From assembly GCA_026413805.1 (NCBI GenBank), contig JAOAKE010000011.1, positions 1 to 19,904 of the forward strand: a stretch of 19,904 bases of DNA. The letters run 5' to 3'. The stretch comes from Microcaldota archaeon (GTDB lineage: Archaea; Micrarchaeota; Micrarchaeia; Anstonellales; Anstonellaceae). The translations under genes were made by a program, and so were the position numbers. Below the pieces are notes generated by a model, which was given only the letters and a program-made list of their open reading frames with translations, was not told the DNA's origin and ran no database searches. Of the stretch, positions 13,607-19,904 are shown one piece after another (positions within the stretch are counted from its first letter, which is position 1; every line of letters begins with the position of its first letter).

Positions 13607-14323
13607 TCAGGGCTTTCTCCCCACTGCATTCAGGTAAAGAACCCTCTCCTCTTTCCCGTCAATGCCAATCAGCCTGCCCATTTCCTTTTCATCAAAGCTG
13701 CCCACAGGCACTGCACCCAATCCAAGCGAGGTTGCCTGCAAAAGAAGGTTTTGGCTGGCGTGCCCAACTTCAATAAGCACAAACTCCCTTCCTTTCTCGC
13801 CGTATTTCCCCACCGCCCTATTCTCCACTGCCGCAAAGGCAAAGACAGCCGCAGCCTCTCCCACATGCTCCTGCAAAAATGACGCAGCATAAAGCTCTTC
13901 TTTGAAATCCCCTTCCCTCACCAGCTCAAGGGAGTGGCTCTTCGGCGCATAGTGGTAAATTCCCTGCCGCAAGCCCTCCACCCTGTTGGCAAAAACATAA
14001 ACTTCAAGAGGATAAAGCCCGCCAGCAGACGGGGCAGTCCGAAGCCCCATCGGGTCGCTTATTCCCTGCGCTGCAAAAAGAAGCTGCGAAATCTCCACTA
14101 ATGACAGTGCCTCTTCAGAATAATGCCGGGCAGACCTTCTCTCCTTTATTGCCTTTTCAAGCGCCATTCCCTGGAAATCTGGCGCAGGCAGCCTTACCTT
14201 TTCAGCAGCAGGGTATTCCTTGTACTTTATGTGAGGGTAGTGGGCAGGCCTTTCAAGAAAAAGGATGGCAACAAGGATAAAAAGCAGGGCAACCAAAGCT
14301 GCTGCCAACAGCCTCAAGTCCAT
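13607..14323 (-). CDS. Membrane-anchored SagB-type nitroreductase-family protein
   Basis: This 238-residue protein has an N-terminal hydrophobic anchor (residues 5-23) and then a nitroreductase-fold FMN domain: RRSARHY at 62-68 (phosphate-binding Arg/Ser), TAPSAGGLYPLE at 96-107 and GHASQNLLLQATSLGLGAVPVG at 187-208. The SAGG-LYP and late G-x-x-x-Q-N segments are typical of the SagB/ThcOx subgroup, whose best known members oxidise azolines to azoles in peptide natural products. No cyclodehydratase (SagC/D, YcaO) or precursor peptide is near, so that role is not implied. Many such single-gene homologues have unknown substrates. Anchoring suggests an extracytoplasmic or membrane-surface reaction. 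The ATG at 14323 has a TATA box about 30 bases upstream, shared with the divergent mcm gene. Confidence 0.9.
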   Translation of the reverse strand: MDLRLLAAALVALLFILVAILFLERPAHYPHIKYKEYPAAEKVRLPAPDFQGMALEKAIKERRSARHYSEEALSLVEISQLLFAAQGISDPMGLRTAPSAGGLYPLEVYVFANRVEGLRQGIYHYAPKSHSLELVREGDFKEELYAASFLQEHVGEAAAVFAFAAVENRAVGKYGEKGREFVLIEVGHASQNLLLQATSLGLGAVPVGSFDEKEMGRLIGIDGKEERVLYLNAVGRKP

Positions 14324-14346
14324 ACCAATATATCTCGGCTTGGAAA

Positions 14347-14358
14347 CCTATTTATACC
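14347..14358. promoter_or_regulatory. Bidirectional TATA element between nitroreductase and mcm
   Basis: CCTATTTATACC reads as a TATA box in both directions (TATTTATA and TATAAATA). It is about 29 bases before the nitroreductase ATG at 14323 and about 54 bases before the mcm GTG at 14407, so a plus-strand start near 14377 would leave a leader of about 30 bases containing the GGGGTG sequence. Confidence 0.55.
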
Positions 14359-14406
14359 CTACAGAAGAATAAAATCCCCCGTCGCTTTGAAAAGGGGTGT
14401 GGGAAA

Positions 14407-16488
14407 GTGGCAGCCGAAACAGACATATCGCCATATGTGGAGAAGTTTGAGGAATTCTACTCCGAAGCCCTACGAGAGAAAATAAACCGCCTCCTCTCCG
14501 AATATCCCCTTCAAAAGAGCCTTTTTGTAGATTACGAGGAGCTTGAAAGGTTTGACAGGGAAATTGCCGACCTTTTAATCAAGCAGCCAGACACCATATT
14601 GCGAGCAGCAGAGCAGGCGCTTCTTGCCGCGACCGAAGTTGCCTACAAGACCGCCCATCCTTCCGAGGCATACGAGCCCCACGTCCGATTTTTCAACCTT
14701 CCAGAGTCAAACCTTCTCATCCAGGACATCAGCTCGCGCCAAATCAGGGAGCTCATCTCTGTAAAAGGGGTGATAACAAAAAGAGGGCCTGTGCTCCACA
14801 AGGTAAAAGTGGCAGTCTATCGCTGCCAGCTTTGCGATGCTGTAATAAAAGTCCCAATCTCAAAAAACAGCCCTGCGCCCCAAGTCTGCCCCGAGTGCCG
14901 AAAGCGCGCCCTCAAGCTTGAAGAAGACAATTCCTATTTTGTGGACGTCCAATATTCCGAGGCACAGGAGCTTTTGGAGAGGCTGAAAGGAGGCGCCCCT
15001 GCAGCTGCCATAGACTTGTGGCTTGAAGACGATTTAGTCAATTATGTAATACCCGGCGAGACGGTTGAAATAACGGGAATAATGCGCCTGCGCCCGCCCC
15101 AGGGCAGCAAGACAAAAGGAGAAGGCGCCCAGATATACACCCGATACATAGACGTAGTTTCAATACAGAAAACACAGCGCGAGTTTGAGGAGCTTGAAAC
15201 CACTCGCGAAGAGGAGCAAAAGATTCGCGAGCTTGCCTCAGACCCGCAGCTTTATGAAAAGATTCGCGAGTCAGTTGCGCCCGGGATATATGGGCACAAC
15301 GAGGTAAAAGACGCCCTTGCCCTGCAGCTTTTTGGAGGGACCCCTGAAAAGTACATGACCGGCGGGGCGCCCATCCGCGAGGACATCCATGTTTTGCTTA
15401 TAGGAGACCCTGGCTCTGCAAAGACAAGGTTTCTCCAATATGTCATCAACCTCGCACCCAAGGGGATTTATGTCTCTGGGAAGTCAGTCACAGGGGTAGG
15501 GCTTACTGCTGCTGCTGAAAAAGACGAGCTTGGAGACGGCGGCTGGACCCTCAAGGCAGGCGCGCTTGTCATTGCATCAGGAGGGATTGCAGCAGTTGAC
15601 GAGTTTGACAAGATAAGCGACACTGAGCGCGCTGCAATGCACGAGATAATGGAGTCCCAGACAGTGAGCGTGGCAAAGGCAGGCATAGTGGCGCGATTTA
15701 GGGCAAAGACCAGCATACTTGCAGCAGCCAACCCCAAGTTTGGCAGGTTTGACCCCTCCAAGCTTCCCAGCCTGCAATTTGACATCCCCCCGACCATACT
15801 CTCGCGCTTTGACCTGATTTTCCCAATCATAGATGTAATGGACGAAGTGCAGGACTCTGCCCTTGCCTCCCACCTCCTGCACATCCACCGCTCAGCTGCA
15901 GAAGGGAAGGCCAGGCAGCCTGAGCAGAAAGCCGAGCCCATCCCAGCTGACTTTTTGCGAAAATACATCGCATACGCGCGGAGGAACGTAAAGCCCGTGC
16001 TTTCGCAAGAAGCAATAGAGAAGCTGAAGGAGTTCTATGTTGAAATCCGCAAGCGCGGGAAGAGCGAAGGCGCAGTCCCAATCACCCCTCGGCAAATTGA
16101 AGGGCTTGTGCGCATGGCAGAAGCCTCGGCAAAAGTGCGGCTTTCAAGCACTGTCACCATTGAAGACGCAGAGCGCGCCATCAAGCTTACCACTTATGTG
16201 CTTGACAAGGTTTCTCGCGACCGTGAAACCGGCAGGATTGACGCCGACATAATAATGACTGGCAGGCCAAAAAGCCAAATAGACAAGATAAACGCCATCC
16301 TTTCAATAGTGCAGCGCATGCAGGCGCAGCTTGGGGCAGCAGAAATCAAAAAGGTAGTTGAGGAGGCGACGAGCGCCAACATAGACGAAACAACAGCGCA
16401 CAGGCTGGTAGAAGAGCTCATTTTCAAAGGGGAGCTTTACAAGGTCAAGCCCGGCTTTGTCAAGCTGGTGGAGCAAACAGGCGAGTAA
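14407..16488 (+). CDS. mcm: Replicative helicase MCM
   Basis: Archaeal MCM forms the hexameric 3'-5' replicative helicase. The 693-residue protein has the N-terminal domain with an OB fold and zinc site C140/C143/C161/C164 (CQLC...CPEC). The AAA+ core follows, with Walker A GDPGSAKT at 333-340, Walker B AAVDEFD at 395-401, sensor 1 N442 in AANPKFGRFD, and the Arg finger R467 in LSRFD. The helix-2 insert and pre-sensor regions look intact, and a C-terminal winged helix ends the protein. The start is the GTG at 14407, preceded by GGGGTG; no better upstream start is present. No intein is visible. Next to it is an unrecognised gene rather than GINS, which often neighbours mcm in other archaea. 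Confidence 0.98.
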   Translation: MAAETDISPYVEKFEEFYSEALREKINRLLSEYPLQKSLFVDYEELERFDREIADLLIKQPDTILRAAEQALLAATEVAYKTAHPSEAYEPHVRFFNLPESNLLIQDISSRQIRELISVKGVITKRGPVLHKVKVAVYRCQLCDAVIKVPISKNSPAPQVCPECRKRALKLEEDNSYFVDVQYSEAQELLERLKGGAPAAAIDLWLEDDLVNYVIPGETVEITGIMRLRPPQGSKTKGEGAQIYTRYIDVVSIQKTQREFEELETTREEEQKIRELASDPQLYEKIRESVAPGIYGHNEVKDALALQLFGGTPEKYMTGGAPIREDIHVLLIGDPGSAKTRFLQYVINLAPKGIYVSGKSVTGVGLTAAAEKDELGDGGWTLKAGALVIASGGIAAVDEFDKISDTERAAMHEIMESQTVSVAKAGIVARFRAKTSILAAANPKFGRFDPSKLPSLQFDIPPTILSRFDLIFPIIDVMDEVQDSALASHLLHIHRSAAEGKARQPEQKAEPIPADFLRKYIAYARRNVKPVLSQEAIEKLKEFYVEIRKRGKSEGAVPITPRQIEGLVRMAEASAKVRLSSTVTIEDAERAIKLTTYVLDKVSRDRETGRIDADIIMTGRPKSQIDKINAILSIVQRMQAQLGAAEIKKVVEEATSANIDETTAHRLVEELIFKGELYKVKPGFVKLVEQTGE

Positions 16489-16499
16489 TCCGCCCAAAC

Positions 16500-16530
16500 C
16501 CTTTTAAATTGTCTTTACACTATTTATAAC
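16500..16530 (+). promoter_or_regulatory. Two TATA-like boxes before the 374-residue gene
   Basis: TTTTAAAT at 16502-16509 and TATTTATAA at 16521-16529 lie upstream of the ATG at 16554. The nearer box is centred 29 bases from the ATG and would give a nearly leaderless transcript. A CGTGAT sequence at 16544-16549 could act as a weak ribosome site if the farther box is used. Confidence 0.5.
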
Positions 16531-16553
16531 AGAAGACCATCGTCCGTGATAAA

Positions 16554-17678
16554 ATGAAAAAGACTTTCGTGCTTTTCAATTCCCTCCCCCAGCAGCCCTT
16601 TCTTGAAGGGAACATAGATAGAAAAAATACCAAGCTGCTTCAGCACATGCTTGCCCGCAAGCTCCAGGAAAGCGGGGCAGAGGCTGTGCCTCTTTCCAAA
16701 ATAGCCCTCAAGCCTGCGAATAATGAAGAGGTGCGGGAAGCCCTCTATGAATTCAACTTGAAAGTCCCAATAAGCGCCATAGTGCGGGTAGTCCATCTTA
16801 ATACCCTGGATTCACCTACTCTTTACATGAACTTTAACTTCAACAACATCGCCTTGCATAAAGAGTTGGTAGCAGCCCTTCCATGCTTAAAAAAAGAGAC
16901 TGTCTTCCCGCACGCCTTGATGGGAAACATTGTCCAGCTCATTCACGAAGTACTTTTTGAAGGATTCTTATCTGAAAAAAAGCTAAGAATGCACCCCAAC
17001 TTTTATTCCATATATTCCAAGGTAGAGCCGCTACTTACAGAGGAGCACAACCTATTTATCCAGAGGCACTCTCCAAAAAAACCAACAAAAAAGCCCAAAG
17101 ACAACATAGCAAACCACCAGCCAACAAAAAGGCAGACTATGAAATGGGTTGAAAATCTCGTATATAACTCCAATTTGCCCCAGCAATTCCGCCTGTCTCT
17201 GGCAGAATTCTCCGAAGAAATAGTCGCCATCTTCTGCAACCCAAACCTTCAAAAGGTTCGCGATACTGTTTACCATTTTAACAAAGAATTTGTAAAGGCG
17301 GTAGAAGAATACCGCTATTCTCTTGGAAAGAGCCTCTCCGAAATATTTTTTGAAAACGTCAGAAAACTCACCTTTAACTCCGAGATTGACCGCGAAACAA
17401 GAGATTTCATGCGCAATAACGAACACACGTTAATCCAGTACCTAAAAATATACTTCAACGAAGAGCCCAGCCCGCGGCTATTGCTCCCCATTTTTTTTGT
17501 TCCATCGCAAGCCATTCCAAGCAAAAGTATTTTGCAGTTCTCTCCAATACGTGCAATAAAGGCAGGTGACCTCCATATTTCAACCAACTGCACCAGCGGC
17601 TCGCTCTCCTTTTCAGAATTAGAGAACATAGTCATTGCGCTTGCCAAATCTCTGACAAAGGAAGGAGGCAGGGACTAG
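16554..17678 (+). CDS. Unrecognised 374-residue soluble protein
   Basis: The long ATG frame with its own promoter elements supports a real gene. The protein has no signal peptide or membrane helix. The first 180 residues mix strands and helices (KTFVLFNSLPQQ, IVRVVHLNTLDS, LYMNFNFNN). A basic, Pro/Lys/Asn-rich linker follows (around 192-215, with KKPTKKPKDN). A helical second half then ends in a small strand-rich segment (AGDLHISTNCTSGSLSF). Two domains joined by a flexible linker is the simplest reading. Codons look somewhat richer in A and T than in mcm or metG, which may indicate different history. It follows mcm but has its own promoter, and a separate TATA box precedes the next gene. I recognise no family and assign no function. 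Confidence 0.85.
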   Translation: MKKTFVLFNSLPQQPFLEGNIDRKNTKLLQHMLARKLQESGAEAVPLSKIALKPANNEEVREALYEFNLKVPISAIVRVVHLNTLDSPTLYMNFNFNNIALHKELVAALPCLKKETVFPHALMGNIVQLIHEVLFEGFLSEKKLRMHPNFYSIYSKVEPLLTEEHNLFIQRHSPKKPTKKPKDNIANHQPTKRQTMKWVENLVYNSNLPQQFRLSLAEFSEEIVAIFCNPNLQKVRDTVYHFNKEFVKAVEEYRYSLGKSLSEIFFENVRKLTFNSEIDRETRDFMRNNEHTLIQYLKIYFNEEPSPRLLLPIFFVPSQAIPSKSILQFSPIRAIKAGDLHISTNCTSGSLSFSELENIVIALAKSLTKEGGRD

Positions 17679-17683
17679 CAAAA

Positions 17684-17696
17684 CATTTTAAATTAA
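17684..17696 (+). promoter_or_regulatory. TATA box of the membrane/acyltransferase/DUF1405 operon
   Basis: CATTTTAAATTAA lies 47-59 bases before the ATG at 17743. A start about 25 bases downstream leaves a leader of about 30 bases that contains the purine-rich ribosome site GGGGGTGG at 17731-17738. Confidence 0.5.
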
Positions 17697-17742
17697 GCCA
17701 CAATTATTAGACAGGCTCCAAGCTTGATGTGGGGGTGGAAAA

Positions 17743-18435
17743 ATGAGGATAGACAACGTGCTCTCAGTGAAAGGGCTTTTCTTTTTGCTTCTATTTTCAG
17801 CAGTTGTGCTGGTAGCAGACAGCATAAACTTCTCCAAGATGCTTGGGGCAGAAAAGCAGCACTTTACCTTTTTCCAGTTTGTTGGGCCTATTGCTGGCTC
17901 TTTCCTTGGCGCAGGCGTGGGCGTGCTTTCAGTCCTGCTTGCCCAGCTAATATCGTTTATATACCTTGGAAAGCCTGCCGAGCTTTTCAATCTCTTGCGC
18001 TTCCTCCCCATGCTCTTTGCCACTTTTTACTTTGCCAAGTACAGCAAGGGCAAGCTTGGGCAGGCAGCAGCCCCACTCATCTGCATGGCTCTTTTCATCC
18101 TCCACCCCGTCGGTTCACAGGCATGGTATTATTCCCTATACTGGCTCATTCCGCTATTTGTGCTCCTTCTTCCTGAAAACCTCTTCCTCCGCTCCCTTGG
18201 GGCAACCTTCACTGCGCATTCAATAGGCAGCACCCTCTTCCTATACTTTATTCCTTCCACGCCCGCCCTTTGGGTCGCTCTCATACCAGTAGTGGCATTT
18301 GAGCGCACGCTGTTTGCCCTTGGGATAAGCGCGAGCTTTGTGGCATTCAACACCGTCCTTGCCCGCGTGGACGCGCTCTCAAAGTCGCCACTTATAAGCA
18401 TTGACCGCCGCTATGTGCTCTTTGCAAAGGCATGA
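17743..18435 (+). CDS. Polytopic membrane protein, faintly ECF-transporter-S-like
   Basis: The 230-residue product is hydrophobic throughout, with about seven membrane segments (near 10-26, 41-59, 60-75, 82-98, 106-120, 128-144 and 158-205). Small-residue motifs such as VGPIAGSFLGAGVGVLS in the second and third helices resemble the packing helices of vitamin-uptake ECF S components. I see no decisive signature, and no ECF ATPase or T component is in the window, so this is a weak analogy. The ATG has GGGGGTGG four bases upstream. Four bases separate its end from the acyltransferase gene, so they are surely one transcript. A membrane carrier or enzyme for lipid or surface polymer work is equally possible given the neighbours. 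Confidence 0.8.
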   Translation: MRIDNVLSVKGLFFLLLFSAVVLVADSINFSKMLGAEKQHFTFFQFVGPIAGSFLGAGVGVLSVLLAQLISFIYLGKPAELFNLLRFLPMLFATFYFAKYSKGKLGQAAAPLICMALFILHPVGSQAWYYSLYWLIPLFVLLLPENLFLRSLGATFTAHSIGSTLFLYFIPSTPALWVALIPVVAFERTLFALGISASFVAFNTVLARVDALSKSPLISIDRRYVLFAKA

Positions 18436-18438
18436 GAC

Positions 18439-18909
18439 ATGCGCCGCCTCCACACCCATTTTGCAAAAGGAAATTCCATGCAGCTTTGGTGGAGGGTAAA
18501 AAATCCCATTCGCACCTGCCTAAACTTCCTTCTCATCTACACAGCCCGATTTCTTCCTTCCACCCGGCTTAAAAATTTCCTCTACCGGCTATGTGGCGCA
18601 AAGATTGGCAAGGGCGTGACATTCGGGCTTGGGGCAGTGCTTGACATTTTTTTCCCAGAGCTCATATCAGTGGGCGATGGCACGCTCATAGGCTACAACA
18701 CAGTGATTTTGGGGCACGAGTTTTTGCAAGGAGAATACCGGACAGGCAAGGTGGAAATAGGCAAAGGGGTAATGATTGGCGCAAACTGCACAATTCTTCC
18801 AGGGGTTCGCATAGGAGACGGGGCTTCAGTTTCTGCCCTGTCGCTTGTAAACCGCGACATTCCGCCAGGTGAAAAATGGGGCGGGGTCCCTATCAGGAGG
18901 ATTAAATAA
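18439..18909 (+). CDS. Left-handed beta-helix (hexapeptide) acyltransferase
   Basis: The 156-residue protein has an N-terminal amphipathic or partly hydrophobic helical region (LNFLLIYTARFLP) and then hexapeptide repeats from about residue 50 onward: AKIGKGVTFG, ISVGDGTLIGYNTVILGHEF, VEIGKGVMIGANCTIL, VRIGDGASVSALS. It closes with WGGVPIRRIK, the usual ending of the maa/LacA/NodL-like group. Such enzymes move acetyl or other acyl groups from CoA to sugars or other acceptors. H76-class catalysis is suggested by the HEF turn, but the exact residue is not certain. The start at 18439 is four bases after the previous stop; the ATG at 18478 is an alternative. The partner genes are membrane proteins, so modification of a surface glycan or lipid head group is a reasonable inference. 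Confidence 0.9.
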   Translation: MRRLHTHFAKGNSMQLWWRVKNPIRTCLNFLLIYTARFLPSTRLKNFLYRLCGAKIGKGVTFGLGAVLDIFFPELISVGDGTLIGYNTVILGHEFLQGEYRTGKVEIGKGVMIGANCTILPGVRIGDGASVSALSLVNRDIPPGEKWGGVPIRRIK

Positions 18910-19497
18910 ATGCTCTTTCGCAAGGCGCTCTTTGCCATTCTTTTGCTGTTCTGCGCATTTGCACTCCTGAAAGGCTACCTCTTTTATGAAAAGCAGCTTG
19001 CAAGCACCCCTCTCCATCTTCTGGTTTTCGTTCCGGACTGCCCCCTTTATGTTCTTCTCACCCTCCCAATCATACTCAAAAAAATATCCAGCCCTGCCTA
19101 CTCTTTCATTGTCTCAGTTGGCATGGCAAAATACGGGATTTGGACGCTCTTCATTTTCCTTTTTCACTGGGATGCTTATTCTTCTGCGGAAATACTCCCA
19201 ATCACCCTGCTTTTTAGCGCAGGGCACATATGCATGGTGCTCCTCGGGCTTTCCATCCTCCCAAAAGAAAAGGTCTCGCCGCTGGTAATGTTTCTTGCCC
19301 TCGGCTGGTTCTTGCTCAATGACTTTTCAGACTACTTCTGGGGCACGGTGCCTGAAATCCCGCCACGCGGAATCTCAGCTGTCCGCGACTTTACCTTCTT
19401 CCTCAGCTTTCTTTTGGCTCCTTCCCTTTTCTTCTTCTCAGGAAAAATAAGGGAGCTTCCAGGGGTAAGGCTGTTTCGGATGGTAATCCAAAACTAG
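18910..19497 (+). CDS. DUF1405-family membrane protein
   Basis: The 195-residue protein has about six membrane helices and the family landmarks FVPDCPLY (40-47), KYGIWT (74-79) and DYFWGTVPEIP (141-151). These match the DUF1405 family, which includes uncharacterised bacterial proteins such as Bacillus YpjA; its biochemical role is unknown to me. The conserved Asp, Lys and Trp residues inside or beside helices hint at a functional pocket. The ATG follows the acyltransferase stop directly, with the ribosome site AGGAGG inside the end of the upstream gene (around 18895-18900), so translation is coupled. Its TAG stop abuts the gyrA stop on the other strand. Confidence 0.88.
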   Translation: MLFRKALFAILLLFCAFALLKGYLFYEKQLASTPLHLLVFVPDCPLYVLLTLPIILKKISSPAYSFIVSVGMAKYGIWTLFIFLFHWDAYSSAEILPITLLFSAGHICMVLLGLSILPKEKVSPLVMFLALGWFLLNDFSDYFWGTVPEIPPRGISAVRDFTFFLSFLLAPSLFFFSGKIRELPGVRLFRMVIQN

Positions 19498-19904
19498 CTA
19501 TGCCACAATAATGCCATTCTCTTCATTCCTTCTTTTCCCTTCTCCCTGCTGCTGCGGAGCATTTTCCTTCGCCTCGCTTTTTGCAGGAGGCTCGTCCTCT
19601 GAAGAGAGCTTTTCCACTGCCACTATCTTCTCGCCTTCATCCAATTTCATAAGCCGCACGCCTGCAGTGTTCCTGCCGATAACCGATACGTCTTTTACAA
19701 AGGTCCTGATTATTTTTCCGCCAGATGAAACAAGGAGAAGCTGGTCGGTGTCATTGACTGCCACAATCCCAACCACCTTTCCGTTCCTTCCTTCTGTCTT
19801 TATGTTTATCACTCCCTTCCCGCCCCTTGACTGCAGCCTATACTCCCCAAGCGCAGTCCTTTTTCCATACCCATTCTCAGTCACGGTCAGCAGGGTTTCT
19901 GAAT
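19498..19904 (-). CDS. gyrA: DNA gyrase subunit A, C-terminal end (5' part outside window)
   Basis: Gyrase A cuts and rejoins DNA, and its C-terminal beta-propeller wraps DNA to allow negative supercoiling. The visible 134 codons are the last propeller blades: LLTVTENGYGKRT at the window edge, the GyrA-box-like QSRGGKG, then LLLVSSGGKIIRTFVKDV and GRNTAGVRLMKLDEGEKIV. The frame is open to the edge; the GTG at 19884 is an internal Val, not a start. A polar tail of about 35 residues rich in Glu, Lys and Gln ends the protein. Gyrase is bacterial in origin and was acquired by several archaeal groups. The stop codon forms the palindrome TAGCTA with the stop of the convergent DUF1405 gene. Whether gyrB is adjacent cannot be seen. 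Confidence 0.95.
   Translation of the reverse strand, partial: SETLLTVTENGYGKRTALGEYRLQSRGGKGVINIKTEGRNGKVVGIVAVNDTDQLLLVSSGGKIIRTFVKDVSVIGRNTAGVRLMKLDEGEKIVAVEKLSSEDEPPAKSEAKENAPQQQGEGKRRNEENGIIVA

Noticed and set aside
13607..14323. Azole-peptide biosynthesis cluster suggested by the SagB-like gene
   Set aside because: No YcaO, SagC/D, precursor peptide or transporter is present nearby.
15468..15968. 166-codon minus-strand frame inside mcm
   Set aside because: Antisense to the AAA+ core of mcm, no start signals and no recognisable protein features.

Overview
The window reads as a gene-dense archaeal chromosome with roughly balanced base composition, apart from one strongly AT-rich gap near 4195-4455. 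The archaeal call rests on MCM helicase, ribosomal protein L15e linked to the RNase P proteins Rpp30 and Pop5, archaeal-style RtcB, a tRNA gene without an encoded CCA end, and TATA boxes 25-35 bases before many starts. Several genes have a bacterial flavour: a MetRS of the Thermus type, gyrase subunit A, a lytic-transglycosylase-like protein, a SagB-type nitroreductase and a DUF1405 membrane protein. This mix, together with very compact RNase P proteins and many unrecognised genes, suggests a DPANN-type lineage (for example Diapherotrites or Micrarchaeota). That placement is inference only.

Layout. 1-3678 (+): the 3' end of a large unrecognised protein, overlapping a secreted or lipid-anchored Cys-rich protein with many N-glycosylation sequons and a possible glycoside-hydrolase-like barrel. 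3728-4168 (-): S-adenosylmethionine decarboxylase, then a 390-base AT-rich gap. 4559-5233 (+): a protein with three zinc-binding CxxC...CxxC units. 5239-6490 (-): the rpl15e-rnp3-rnp2 operon with ATGA-type overlaps. 6575-6952 (+): a two-helix membrane protein. 6965-10361 (-): htpX, rtcB and a coiled-coil protein in one transcription direction. 10479-11606 (-): tRNA-Arg(CCG) followed by an SLT-fold protein. 11742-11933 (+): a 63-residue Cys-clustered membrane protein preceded by a leader hairpin. 11966-14323 (-): a membrane-anchored SagB-type nitroreductase, then metG. 14407-17678 (+): mcm and an unrecognised 374-residue protein. 17743-19497 (+): a tight three-gene membrane and envelope operon (polytopic membrane protein, hexapeptide acyltransferase, DUF1405 protein). 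19498-19904 (-): the C-terminal end of gyrA.

How the genes work together. Much of the window is housekeeping: RNA processing and ligation (RNase P proteins, RtcB), translation (L15e, MetRS, tRNA-Arg), replication and topology (MCM, GyrA), polyamine synthesis (AdoMetDC) and membrane protein quality control (HtpX). The accessory content concerns the cell surface: the secreted pair at the left edge, the SLT-like protein, the Cys-clustered mini membrane protein and the acyltransferase operon. No CRISPR array, insertion sequence, integrase, rRNA gene or complete defence system is visible. The most interesting items are the secreted pair, the SLT-fold protein in an archaeon, and the hairpin-led Cys-rich mini membrane protein divergent from tRNA-Arg.
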